Source of the DNA: an uncultured Oscillospiraceae bacterium
Lineage (GTDB): Bacteria > Bacillota > Clostridia > Oscillospirales > Oscillospiraceae
Length of the DNA: 21,988 bases
Assembly: GCA_934636305.1 (NCBI GenBank)
Contig: CAKUAM010000031.1
Span: 1-21,988 of the forward strand
Direction: 5' to 3'
Positions 1 through 7,361 of the stretch are shown here, piece by piece (the first letter of the stretch is position 1; the number at the start of each line of letters is the position of its first letter). Both the position numbers and the translations under genes were made by a program. The notes below the pieces were generated by a model. That model was not told the DNA's origin, made no database searches, and saw nothing but the letters and a program-made list of their open reading frames with translations.

Positions 1-123
1 GTGTAGTCTGATGAAATCCAATAAAGCCAAATGCGGAAATGGTGTAAAAATGGTGTAACAGCCAAGACGCCAAACGCTGAAACCCCTTGAAAATCAAGGA
101 AAATCGAAGGAGAATGAGTACAA
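1..123. other. Leader upstream of ychF with an 11-bp tandem repeat
   Basis: No convincing gene is present. AAATGGTGTAA occurs twice in direct tandem at 37-47 and 48-58. One frame is open from the window edge to a TAA at 56-58 and could be the last codons of a truncated upstream gene, but nothing in it is recognisable. CCTTG and CAAGG (about 85-99) form a small inverted repeat. The ychF ribosome binding site GAAGGAG is at 106-112. No clear promoter is visible, so ychF may be transcribed from further upstream. Confidence 0.4.
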
Positions 124-1221
124 ATGAAATTAGGTATCGTTGGCTTGCCGAATGTCGGCAAATCCACGCTGTTCAATGCGATTACCAACGCTGGCGTTGC
201 GGCGGATAACTATGCGTTCTGCACCATCGACCCGAATGTCGGCGTCGTTTCCGTGCCGGACAAGCGGCTGGAGTGGCTGCGCGACCAGCATAACCCGAAG
301 AAATTCACGCCTGCCGTGATTGAGTTTGTGGACATTGCGGGTCTGGTCAAGGGCGCGTCCAGGGGCGAGGGGCTTGGCAATAAATTTCTGTCCAACATCC
401 GCGGCTGCGATGCCATTGTGCACGTGGTGCGCTGCTTTGACGATGCCAATGTCACCCATGTTGAGGGCTCAACGGATCCGCTGCGCGATATTGAGATCAT
501 TAACACAGAGCTCATTATGGCGGATCTGGAAATGATTGACCGCCGGATCGATAAGGCCCAGAAAAATGCCAAGGGCGGTGACAAGCGCTTCAACCACGAG
601 GTGGAGGTATTTTCCGCACTGCGCGATTATATGAACGAGGGCAATCTGGCCCGCACGTTTGAATGCAGCGAGGATGATGCGGCCATGATCGCCACCAGCG
701 ACCTTCTGACGCTGCGTAAGACGATTTATGCTGCAAATCTCGGCGAAAATGAGGTCAACACGCCGGAAAACAGCAAGTATTTCCTGCAGGTCCGGGATCT
801 GGCCGCCAAGGAGGGCAGCGAGGTTCTGCCGATCTGTGCAAAGCTGGAGGCTGATATTGCTGAGCTGGATGACCCGGAGGAAAAGGCAATGTTCATGGAG
901 GAGCTTGGTCTGCAGCAGTCCGGTCTGGACCGGCTCATCCAGTGCAGCTATGAACTGCTGGGGCTGATTTCCTTCCTGACAGCCGGCAGCGACGAGTGCC
1001 GCGCCTGGACTATCAAGAAGGGGACGAAGGCCCCGCAGGCAGCCGGTAAGATCCATTCGGATTTTGAGCGCGGCTTTATCCGCGCGGAGGTGATTGCCTT
1101 TGACGATCTCAAGGCGTGCGGCACGCTGGCCAACGCAAAGGCAAAGGGGCTGCTGCGAAGCGAGGGCAAAGAGTATGTCATGAAAGATGGCGACGTGGTC
1201 AATTTCCTGTTCAACGTCTGA
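124..1221 (+). CDS. ychF: YchF/OLA1-family P-loop NTPase (Obg-like ATPase)
   Basis: The protein is a cytosolic, ribosome-associated NTPase of the Obg-related YchF/OLA1 family. Family members prefer ATP to GTP and are linked to translation and oxidative-stress responses. Its 365 aa match the usual 363-366 aa. The Walker A (G1) motif GLPNVGKST is at residues 7-15. The G3 region DIAGLVKGASRGEGLGN is near 70-86. NLGE at 205-208 sits where the family carries its ATP-favouring NxxE in place of NKxD. A predicted coiled-coil insert occupies about 120-200, and the TGS domain (ISFLTAGSDECRAW onward) fills about 280-365. GAAGGAG lies 11 nt before the ATG, and an earlier ATG at 114 is out of frame. It ends just before a bidirectional terminator shared with the convergent citrate synthase gene. 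Identification is secure; the physiological role is only known broadly. Confidence 0.97.
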   Translation: MKLGIVGLPNVGKSTLFNAITNAGVAADNYAFCTIDPNVGVVSVPDKRLEWLRDQHNPKKFTPAVIEFVDIAGLVKGASRGEGLGNKFLSNIRGCDAIVHVVRCFDDANVTHVEGSTDPLRDIEIINTELIMADLEMIDRRIDKAQKNAKGGDKRFNHEVEVFSALRDYMNEGNLARTFECSEDDAAMIATSDLLTLRKTIYAANLGENEVNTPENSKYFLQVRDLAAKEGSEVLPICAKLEADIAELDDPEEKAMFMEELGLQQSGLDRLIQCSYELLGLISFLTAGSDECRAWTIKKGTKAPQAAGKIHSDFERGFIRAEVIAFDDLKACGTLANAKAKGLLRSEGKEYVMKDGDVVNFLFNV

Positions 1222-1237
1222 GAACCTGCAAGCATGA

Positions 1238-1273
1238 AAAAACCTGCCAGAGATTCTCTGGCAGGTTTTTTGC
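1238..1273. terminator. Bidirectional intrinsic terminator between ychF and citrate synthase
   Basis: AACCTGCCAGAG and its complement CTCTGGCAGGTT form a 12-bp stem around a short loop. A run of A precedes it and a run of T follows it, so both strands carry a U-tract after the stem. It can end ychF on the plus strand and the citrate synthase transcript on the minus strand. Confidence 0.93.
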
Positions 1274-1301
1274 AGTCCAAAGGGGGGAATTTGCAGGGTA
1301 G

Positions 1302-2663
1302 TCACTTCCGTTCGTCGAGCGGAATGTAGGGAACCTGGATGAGCATGGCGCGGTAGGCCGGACGCATAATGCGGTTGCCGGTTGCCAGCTCCTCCAGCCG
1401 GTGGGCGCACCAGCCGGCAATCCGTGCGGTGGCGAACAGCGGCGTGTACATATCCTCCGGGATATCCAGCATGCTGTAGATCAGGCCGGAATACATATCC
1501 ACATTGGCGCACATGGGCATGGTCTGGTGCTTGCGCGCCATGATCTTTTTGATGCCCAGCGCTTCAATCCGCTCCATGAGCTCCAGATCCCCGGCGCGCC
1601 CCTTGTCCCTGGCCAGGGCTGTGGCGTACTTCTGGATAACGACGGCGCGCGGGTCAGACATGGTATAGACTGCGTGGCCGAGGCCATAGATCTTGCCGGA
1701 GTGATCCCCGGCTTCCCCGTCGAGAATCTGATCGAGATATGCACCGAGCGTTGCATCCGTCGGCGTGTCGCCGACATGCGCCTTGATACTGCGAAACATC
1801 TGCATGACCTTGGCATTGGCGCCGCCATGCAGCGGGCCCTTCAAAGAGCCGACCGCGCCGGCGATGGCACTGTAGGTGTCCGTCCCGGAGGAGGACATGG
1901 CGCGGCAGACAAAGGTGGAGTTGTTGCTGGAGTGCTCGGCGTGCAGAATCAGCATCAGATCGAGCAGATGCGATTCCTCCGATGTATAGGAATTGTCGGG
2001 GCGGATCATGCGCAGGATATTTTCTGCCACGGACAGCTCCGGATCCGGGTTATGAAGAATCAGGGATTGCCCGTCAAAATAGTGCCGCTTGGCGGCAAAG
2101 GCGTTGGCTGCGATCAGTGGGAACCGGGCAATGAGCTCGATGGACTGGCGCAGGACGTTTTCCATGGAGGTGTCATCCGCGCAGTCATCGAAGGAATAGA
2201 GCGCAAGCACGCTGCGCGCGAGCTGGTTCATGATGTTGCGGCTGGGCGCTTTGAGGATCATGTCCTCTGTGAAGGCGGCAGGCATGCTGCGCGCGCGGGC
2301 CATGACGTCATTGAAGCGCTTTTGCTGCGCGGCGGTGGGCAGATGCCCGAGCAGCAGCAGGTATGCGACCTCCTCATAGCCGAAGGTGCCATTCTGCTGA
2401 TGAGCGGTGACGATATCCTCGACGCTGATGCCGCGGTAATAGAGCTTGCCGGGGGCCGGCACACGTTCGCCGTCACGCATGTAATAGCCCTGGACGCTGC
2501 CGACCTTGCTGACGCCGATGATGACGCCGGTGCCGTCTGCATTCCGCAGACCGCGCTTGATATTCTGGTCGGCAAAGTAGCTTGCCGGGATGGCATATTC
2601 CTGCGCAATGTTTTCGCTCAGGTGGTCAATATCATTTTTCAGAAAATCTGTTTGCGCTGCCAT
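1302..2663 (-). CDS. Citrate synthase
   Basis: The enzyme condenses oxaloacetate with acetyl-CoA to citrate, the entry to the TCA cycle or to glutamate synthesis in anaerobes. The 453-aa chain carries the catalytic triad in its usual contexts: His279 in GPLHGGANAKV, His330 in GLGHAVYTMSDPRA and Asp389 in NVDMYSG. ATARIAGWCAHRLEE near the C-terminus is also typical. The N-terminal stretch of about 40 residues precedes the conserved core. AGGAGGG sits 7 nt before the ATG and a near-consensus promoter lies 33 nt upstream. No aconitase or isocitrate dehydrogenase is next to it, so it appears as a single-gene unit. A methylcitrate synthase activity cannot be excluded from sequence alone. Confidence 0.95.
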   Translation of the reverse strand: MAAQTDFLKNDIDHLSENIAQEYAIPASYFADQNIKRGLRNADGTGVIIGVSKVGSVQGYYMRDGERVPAPGKLYYRGISVEDIVTAHQQNGTFGYEEVAYLLLLGHLPTAAQQKRFNDVMARARSMPAAFTEDMILKAPSRNIMNQLARSVLALYSFDDCADDTSMENVLRQSIELIARFPLIAANAFAAKRHYFDGQSLILHNPDPELSVAENILRMIRPDNSYTSEESHLLDLMLILHAEHSSNNSTFVCRAMSSSGTDTYSAIAGAVGSLKGPLHGGANAKVMQMFRSIKAHVGDTPTDATLGAYLDQILDGEAGDHSGKIYGLGHAVYTMSDPRAVVIQKYATALARDKGRAGDLELMERIEALGIKKIMARKHQTMPMCANVDMYSGLIYSMLDIPEDMYTPLFATARIAGWCAHRLEELATGNRIMRPAYRAMLIQVPYIPLDERK

Positions 2664-2695
2664 GATGACACCCTCCTGCAGGTTTGGTTTTTCTG

Positions 2696-2724
2696 ATTGT
2701 ACGCGATACGCCGTTTAAATGCAA
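2696..2724 (-). promoter_or_regulatory. Sigma-A promoter of the citrate synthase gene
   Basis: Read on the minus strand, TTGCAT (2719-2724) is followed by 17 nt and TACAAT (2696-2701). The predicted start of transcription is near 2689, which leaves a leader of about 26 nt before the ATG. The very AT-rich stretch at 2725-2780, just upstream, could act as an UP-element-like region. Confidence 0.8.
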
Positions 2725-2869
2725 GAACTATTTTTTAATTATGCAATATTTTTTTGAAAAAGAAAGATATATCTCAAAATCGGACTGAAAAATGCAGGAT
2801 GAATTTCAGATAAATTCATTAAAACGGAGGGCAGGGATGACTGAAATCCATGCGCGGCCTGCAGCATAG

Positions 2870-2898
2870 AAAAAAACCGGAGAGCGCTAGCTCTCCGG
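2870..2898 (-). terminator. Intrinsic terminator of the Bce-type operon
   Basis: CCGGAGAGC (2877-2885) and GCTCTCCGG (2890-2898) form a perfect 9-bp stem around GCTA. On the minus strand a T-run follows at 2870-2876. It starts 11 nt past the stop of the last small gene, so it closes the ATPase-permease-small-protein operon. The 145 nt between it and the citrate synthase promoter hold nothing I recognise. Confidence 0.88.
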
Positions 2899-2909
2899 GG
2901 GATGGAACA

Positions 2910-3095
2910 TTATCCCTGATTTTGTACAGTGGAGCGTAGGGACGGGCACTGCAGGGCGGCAGTCAGCTTGTCTGTCAGGGTCCAGACACCTGCAATCAGT
3001 GCCAGCAGCACAGCGGCCGGAATGGCCAGCAGGCCGATGAGGCCAAGGCCCAGATAAAAGATCCCGCCGGACAGTCCGTTTTTTGCATGCTTCAT
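2910..3095 (-). CDS. Small membrane protein, last gene of the Bce-type operon (61 aa)
   Basis: This is a 61-aa protein with one long hydrophobic segment (about residues 12-42: GIFYLGLGLIGLLAIPAAVL and on) and a short polar C-terminal tail. The Pro at 26 allows one kinked helix or a tight hairpin. The ATG overlaps the stop of the upstream 71-aa gene as ATGA, with AAGAGG 7 nt before it, so coupled translation is expected. I do not recognise a family. Its position behind a BceB-like permease suggests an accessory subunit, comparable in position to the small VraH protein encoded with VraDE in staphylococci, but no sequence homology to VraH is claimed. The terminator just downstream shows it is the end of the unit. 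Confidence 0.72.
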   Translation of the reverse strand: MKHAKNGLSGGIFYLGLGLIGLLAIPAAVLLALIAGVWTLTDKLTAALQCPSLRSTVQNQG

Positions 3096-3307
3096 GCGAA
3101 TACCTCTTTGGGAAACAGCTTTTCCCGTGCCAGCTGCCACATGTCGCGCAGCCAGAGGATGAAGTCCTGGATGCCCTGCAGATAGGCGCGGCCATCTGTC
3201 TGAATATTCCCGCCGAAAACGGCGCGTGCGGTACAGCAGACCATACCGATGAGCAGCGCTGCGATCAGAAGCAGCACCAGAACCAGCCGAAACAGCAGTC
3301 GGATCAT
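3092..3307 (-). CDS. Small membrane protein behind the BceB-like permease (71 aa)
   Basis: This 71-aa protein has an N-terminal transmembrane helix (about residues 3-25, ending in a Cys-Cys pair). After it comes a short polar region (NIQTDGRAY) and an amphipathic, Trp-rich stretch (about 45-66, DFILWLRDMWQLAREKLFP). There is no lipobox, so the paired cysteines do not mark a lipoprotein. The start overlaps the permease stop as ATGA and is preceded by AAAGGAGGAGG, a stronger ribosome binding site than the permease has. The stop overlaps the next small gene in the same way. I recognise no family. The arrangement suggests a stoichiometric or regulatory partner of the permease. Confidence 0.75.
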   Translation of the reverse strand: MIRLLFRLVLVLLLIAALLIGMVCCTARAVFGGNIQTDGRAYLQGIQDFILWLRDMWQLAREKLFPKEVFA

Positions 3308-5331
3308 GCGGCCTCCTCCTTTGCACCGGCGACAATGGCATAGTACGAATTGGATGTGATGCGGTAGACGAGCGTGTAGAAAACGGCGTAAACTGCAAAG
3401 GTGAGAAGCGTCGTGCTGATAAGGAGCTTCAGATTTGTGAGATTGAAAAGCACGAGCATTTTATGGATGAACGGGAAGGCAAAGGCCAGATGCAGCCCAG
3501 CAAACAGAAGCGGCAGGAAGAATACAAGCAGCAGTTGGCTGTTGATGGACTTGCGGATGTCCGTCTTTGTCATGCCGACGCGCTGCATGATGGCAAAGCG
3601 CGCCTGATCCTCATAGCCTTCGGAAATCTGCTTGTAATAGAGGATCAGCACAGCCGCCGCGAGGAATACGATGCTCAGCAGAATCGCGAGGAAGAACAGG
3701 CTCCCATAGGTACCAAAGAACTCCGAGCGGTTGGCAGCGATGGATTCCGCCGTAATGGAGGCATAAACAAGTCCCTCCTTGTTTGCGGTAAACACGTCGC
3801 GCACATCGCCGTTGAACTGCATCTGCAGCTTGTCCGGGCTGCCGGAATCAAACGAATACTGCCAGCTTACGACGACCGGATAGCGAGTGTTCTGCGTCCG
3901 CAGCGCGTTCACCGCTGCGTCAAAATCCGGGACGATGAGATAGATCGTCGTCGTGATGTTTGCGCTGTCCGCGCCGAAGCCGCCGAAGTCGGGCAGCTGG
4001 CCCTTGATCTGATAGGTCAGTTCGCCGATGCGGATATCCGGCTGTGTGTAGGCCATGCGCGGGCTGCAAAGATATGCTTCGCCCGGCTCCAGCGTCAGGC
4101 TTTCGCCTGTCATGCGGTCATAGTCTTCCAGCGGCAGGATCGTCAGATCGACCGCGCGCTCATAGTCCATGAGCGTACTCTCCTGCGCGCGGGTGAAGGT
4201 ATTGCCCGTAAGAAGGCCGGAGAACCATGCGCTGCGGATATCGAACTGCCCCTGCACGTCAAGTCCGTCCTGTTTGATAACGTCCTCGATCATGCCGCGC
4301 GCGATGGCGATGTTTGCTTCATCCATACCGCCCTCGTCCTTGGCAAAGCGCAGTTCAACAGAAAGATCGCTCGGATAGCGTGTGCGCAGCGCATCCTCTT
4401 TGCCGAAGTAGAGGCACGTCGTCGACGAGAGCATGACAAGCACCATCGTGGCCAGAATGCACACAGATGCAAGACCTGCGCCATTGCGCTTCATGCGGTA
4501 GGCCATGGATGAAACGGAGATGAAGTGGTTTTTCTGATAATAATAGCGCTTGTTTTTCTGAAGCACGCGGCACAGCAGCACCGAGCCGGAGATAAAGATC
4601 AGATACGTCGCTGCAATGACCATCACCACCGCGATGAAAAATACCGCCAGCGCCGTCAGCGGCTGCTTGATCGTCACGGCAATATAATATGCCGCGCCGA
4701 GGATTAGGAAACCGGCCAGACCAAACACCCAGTTCGCCTTCGGCGGCTTTTCACCGTAGGCCTCGCTGCGCAGAAGCGCGGCAGCATTCGTCTTGCAGAC
4801 CATCACCAGAGAACGCAGGAACAAAAGCGCGAAGATGGCAAGATACAAAATTGCCGTCATGGTCGTGGCTGGTACGGAGACGGTAAACTGCATCTGTACG
4901 GTGCCGTCCACGATATTGACAAGCAGCAGCTCAAACAGCTTCCCGAGCAGAATGCCAAGCGCTTCGCCGGCAGCAATGGAAATGAGCGCCATAATGACCG
5001 TTTCCCACGCCAGAACCTTTGCCAGATTCCCCTTGCCCATGCCGAGAATGTTATAAAGACCGAACTCCCGGTTCCGGCGGCGGATCAGAAATGAGTTCGT
5101 ATAGAACAGGAACAGAACCGCGAATGCCGCCATGACGAAGCTTCCAAGACCTAGGATCATGGGTATGGTGTCTCCGCCCGGGAAGGTCTTGATGATGGGG
5201 GAGGACGCCAGCGAGAGCAGGATATAGGTCATCATGACCATGCTGATGCAGGTCAGCAGAAACGGCAGATACAGCCGCTTGTTTTTCGTGATGCCCTGCC
5301 ATGCAAGGCGCGGGTAGAGTCTGTGTCTCAT
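3304..5331 (-). CDS. BceB-type ABC permease (FtsX-like, 10 TM, antimicrobial peptide resistance)
   Basis: The membrane subunit of a peptide-7-exporter/Bce-type ABC transporter. Such transporters sense and relieve cell-wall-active peptides such as bacitracin or lantibiotics and signal to a partner kinase. The 675 aa show the diagnostic layout: hydrophobic helices near 22-42, 55-80, 105-130, 150-180, 200-220, 225-255 and 285-310, then an extracellular domain of about 220 residues (about 315-540), then three C-terminal helices near 545-575, 600-625 and 640-665. Family members are usually around 620-670 aa. The ATG overlaps the ATPase stop as ATGA, and the ribosome binding site is poor (GGGGGCG), which points to translational coupling. 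The peptide substrate cannot be read from sequence. Confidence 0.92.
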   Translation of the reverse strand: MRHRLYPRLAWQGITKNKRLYLPFLLTCISMVMMTYILLSLASSPIIKTFPGGDTIPMILGLGSFVMAAFAVLFLFYTNSFLIRRRNREFGLYNILGMGKGNLAKVLAWETVIMALISIAAGEALGILLGKLFELLLVNIVDGTVQMQFTVSVPATTMTAILYLAIFALLFLRSLVMVCKTNAAALLRSEAYGEKPPKANWVFGLAGFLILGAAYYIAVTIKQPLTALAVFFIAVVMVIAATYLIFISGSVLLCRVLQKNKRYYYQKNHFISVSSMAYRMKRNGAGLASVCILATMVLVMLSSTTCLYFGKEDALRTRYPSDLSVELRFAKDEGGMDEANIAIARGMIEDVIKQDGLDVQGQFDIRSAWFSGLLTGNTFTRAQESTLMDYERAVDLTILPLEDYDRMTGESLTLEPGEAYLCSPRMAYTQPDIRIGELTYQIKGQLPDFGGFGADSANITTTIYLIVPDFDAAVNALRTQNTRYPVVVSWQYSFDSGSPDKLQMQFNGDVRDVFTANKEGLVYASITAESIAANRSEFFGTYGSLFFLAILLSIVFLAAAVLILYYKQISEGYEDQARFAIMQRVGMTKTDIRKSINSQLLLVFFLPLLFAGLHLAFAFPFIHKMLVLFNLTNLKLLISTTLLTFAVYAVFYTLVYRITSNSYYAIVAGAKEEAA

Positions 5332-6092
5332 GCCCGTTCGCCCCCTGCCTGCAGAACGGTCAGTGCATCCGTGATCTTCAGATACAGCTGGTCGTCTGTC
5401 ATGCCGCCTCGATAGAGCTGGTGATATACCTCGCCATCCTTGATAAACAGCACGCGTCCGGCGCGGCTGGCGGCGCGGACGGAGTGCGTCACCATCAGAA
5501 TAGTCTGTCCGCTGGCGTTCAGATCGGAAAAAACACGCAGCAGCTCATCGGTTGCCTTGGAGTCGAGCGCGCCGGTCGGCTCATCGGCCAGCAGCAGATT
5601 CGGATTTGTGATAATGGCGCGTGCGACGGCGGCGCGCTGTTTCTGGCCGCCGGAGATTTCATACGGATATTTTTTGAGCAGGGCCCCGATGCCGAGCCGC
5701 GCGGCAATGGGCTCGAGCCGTGCGCCGAGCTCCTTCTGCGGCACACCGGCCAGCACCAGCGGCAGAAGGATGTTGTCCTCCACGGAAAACGTGTCGAGCA
5801 GATTGAATTCCTGGAACACGAACCCCAGATGGTCGCGGCGGAAGGCCGCGCGGTCCGCCTCGCGGATGCTGGAAAGATCCTTGCCATTCAGCAGAACCTG
5901 ACCGGATGTCGGCTTGTCCAGCCCGGCGAGAATGTTCAGAAGCGTGGTTTTACCGGAACCGGACTCGCCCATGATGGCGACGTATTCGCCGTCCTCCACG
6001 CTGAAATTGATATTTTTAAGCGCCTCAACCGAGGCACCGCCGAAGCGTGTGGTGTAGACTTTGCGCAGACCGTTCACTTCGAGAATTTGCAT
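5328..6092 (-). CDS. BceA-type ABC transporter ATP-binding protein
   Basis: The 254-aa nucleotide-binding subunit belongs to the MacB/LolD/BceA group and powers the adjacent permease. Visible motifs are Walker A GESGSGKTT (residues 42-50), the Q-loop region GFVFQEFNLLD, the signature ISGGQKQR, Walker B LLLADEPTGALD and the switch His in VTHS. AGGAGG lies 7 nt before the ATG. It is the first gene of a four-gene unit in which each start overlaps the previous stop by ATGA. Its promoter region holds a palindrome matching the known operators of Bce-type response regulators. This, together with the kinase and regulator genes upstream, assigns it to a detoxification/sensing module rather than to a lipoprotein or macrolide exporter. 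Confidence 0.95.
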   Translation of the reverse strand: MQILEVNGLRKVYTTRFGGASVEALKNINFSVEDGEYVAIMGESGSGKTTLLNILAGLDKPTSGQVLLNGKDLSSIREADRAAFRRDHLGFVFQEFNLLDTFSVEDNILLPLVLAGVPQKELGARLEPIAARLGIGALLKKYPYEISGGQKQRAAVARAIITNPNLLLADEPTGALDSKATDELLRVFSDLNASGQTILMVTHSVRAASRAGRVLFIKDGEVYHQLYRGGMTDDQLYLKITDALTVLQAGGERA

Positions 6093-6124
6093 GTTTCTTG
6101 CCTCCTGTGAAAGTTTCTGCGCTG

Positions 6125-6130
6125 ATTATA
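6125..6130 (-). promoter_or_regulatory. -10 box of the ATPase/permease operon, no matching -35
   Basis: TATAAT on the minus strand lies 33 nt before the ATPase ATG. At the -35 spacing the bases read TGGCGC, which is nothing like TTGACA. A perfect -10 without a -35 fits a promoter that needs an activator, here the response regulator bound at 6180-6203. Confidence 0.65.
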
Positions 6131-6179
6131 CCGGAGCGGGCGGCACCGCGCCATCGATTTGGCTTACACAATCACGTCT

Positions 6180-6203
6180 GCATCTTACAAAACTGTAAGA
6201 TGC
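6180..6203 (-). promoter_or_regulatory. Probable BceR-type response regulator operator
   Basis: GCATCTTACA and TGTAAGATGC form a perfect 10-bp inverted repeat around four bases. The core TTACA-N4-TGTAA (6185-6198) equals the TNACA-N4-TGTAA motif known for BceR-like regulators in Firmicutes. A further single half-site lies closer to the promoter (TGTAA on the minus strand, 6164-6168). The operator centre is about 74 nt upstream of the predicted transcription start, suitable for activation. Confidence 0.75.
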
Positions 6204-6232
6204 ACGAGACTGTCAAAAAACCGCGAAAAGGA

Positions 6233-6367
6233 GTCGGAATATAGAGCAGCAGGGGAAGAGTGAAGGGGGCAAAGAGCCCCCTTCGCGTTCAATCAACCAG
6301 TTTTTCGAACTTTTTCAAAGTTCGAAAAACTGTCTCAGCGGGGCGAAAAGACTTTTTCGACACGCTG
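6233..6367. repeat. 135-bp three-hairpin intergenic repeat, copy A
   Basis: This copy matches the reverse complement of 21854-21988 over 135 bp with six substitutions and no gaps. It contains three inverted repeats. Hairpin 1 is 6262-6270 with 6276-6284 (GAAGGGGGC arm). Hairpin 2 is 6298-6313 with 6317-6332 (16 bp, perfect). Hairpin 3 is 6336-6340 with 6363-6367, with further partial pairing inside. It begins 9 nt after the stop of the kinase gene and separates the regulator/kinase unit from the transporter promoter. It has no transposase and no protein-like signal. A similar peptide can be read from both copies only because the DNA is repeated. Confidence 0.93.
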
Positions 6368-6376
6368 GCATGCAGG

Positions 6377-7360
6377 CTACTGCCGTACCGGCTGCTGAGA
6401 GAGATCGATCCGGATGGCGGTGCCGCGGCTGGGGGTAGATTCGGCCGTGATGGTGTGGCCAAGGCGCGTGCAGATGCTGCGGCACAGATACAGGCCCAGG
6501 CCGCTGGCCTTCTGGTCGCTGCGGCCGTTGTAGCCAGTGAAGCCCTTTTCAAAGATACGCGGCAGATCCTCCGGCGCGATGCCGATGCCGGTATCACGGA
6601 TGACGAGCGTCCGGGGCGCCTCCAGCGTGATGGAGACGGAGCCGGTGCGTGTATATTTGAGTGCGTTGGACAGAATCTGCTCGACCACAAACAGCAGCCA
6701 CTTTTCATCCGTGATGCAGGAAGCATGCAGCGGCGTATAGACAAGTGTGAGCTTCCGGCTGATAAATTCCCCGGCAAAGCGGCGCACCGCCTGCCGGATG
6801 ATTCCATCGAGATCACAGCTGGCAAAGACAAAGTCATTTTCGCCCTCCAGGCGGATATAGACCATGACCATCTCGACATACTGCTCGATACGGGAAAGCT
6901 CCTGCAGAAGGGCGCGCGCCTGCGCGGAGTCCTCCGCCTGCAGGCAAAGGCGCATGGATGCAATGGGCGTTTTGATCTGGTGGGCCCAGAGCGTATAATA
7001 GTCCGCCATCTGCCGGTATTGCCCGGTCATGCGGGTTTCCAGCGCACGCTGACCGTCGCAGAGCGCCTGCACCAGTGCGCGGTAGTCCGCCTCAGAAATC
7101 GATACAGCCGGCGGCAGCGTCTCCGGCAGAGTGGGCAGCTGCGAAGCAGCGCGGGTAAGGGTATCGTGCAGCTGCCGGACCTTCCGGAACTGCAGAAACA
7201 GAAGGCCAAGTCCCAATACTGCGCAGAGCGCGCACGGATACCACACTGCAGCAAGCGGCAGATGATAAAGGGCAAAGGAGAAGGCAAAAATGAGGCTGAA
7301 CAGGAACCAGCCGCAGATGCTTACGCGCTTGCTGTAAAGATACGTAAAAAATAATTTCAT
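6377..7360 (-). CDS. BceS-type intramembrane-sensing histidine kinase
   Basis: The 327-aa kinase has two N-terminal membrane helices (about 13-32 and 37-57) separated by only a few residues. It therefore has no external sensing domain, the hallmark of BceS-like kinases that are driven by their partner ABC transporter. The phosphoacceptor is His127 in YTLWAHQIKTPIASM. The N box EQILSNALKYT, the G1 box DTGIGIAPEDLPRIFEKGF and the G2 box GLGLYLC follow. The stop lies 9 nt before repeat copy A. The start is one base past the regulator stop, so the two are co-translated. The partner transporter is the unit at 3304-6092. Confidence 0.94.
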   Translation of the reverse strand: MKLFFTYLYSKRVSICGWFLFSLIFAFSFALYHLPLAAVWYPCALCAVLGLGLLFLQFRKVRQLHDTLTRAASQLPTLPETLPPAVSISEADYRALVQALCDGQRALETRMTGQYRQMADYYTLWAHQIKTPIASMRLCLQAEDSAQARALLQELSRIEQYVEMVMVYIRLEGENDFVFASCDLDGIIRQAVRRFAGEFISRKLTLVYTPLHASCITDEKWLLFVVEQILSNALKYTRTGSVSITLEAPRTLVIRDTGIGIAPEDLPRIFEKGFTGYNGRSDQKASGLGLYLCRSICTRLGHTITAESTPSRGTAIRIDLSQQPVRQ

Positions 7361-7361
7361 G

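Noticed and set aside
1..58. Possible integrase tail or attachment site suggested by the tandem 11-bp repeat
   Set aside because: No recombinase motif is visible in the few codons available and no matching repeat lies elsewhere in the window.
1401..2696. 431-codon open frame on the plus strand, antisense to citrate synthase
   Set aside because: It mirrors a well-supported gene. Long antisense frames follow from GC-rich third positions. It has no recognisable domains.
2837..2869. Ten-codon frame behind a GGAGGG sequence, before the operon terminator
   Set aside because: It is too short to support by sequence alone, and the hairpin after it has its T-tract only on the opposite strand.
6260..7354. 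364-codon plus-strand frame starting in repeat copy A and running antisense through the kinase gene
   Set aside because: Its first residues recur in copy B only because the DNA is repeated; the rest is the kinase shadow.
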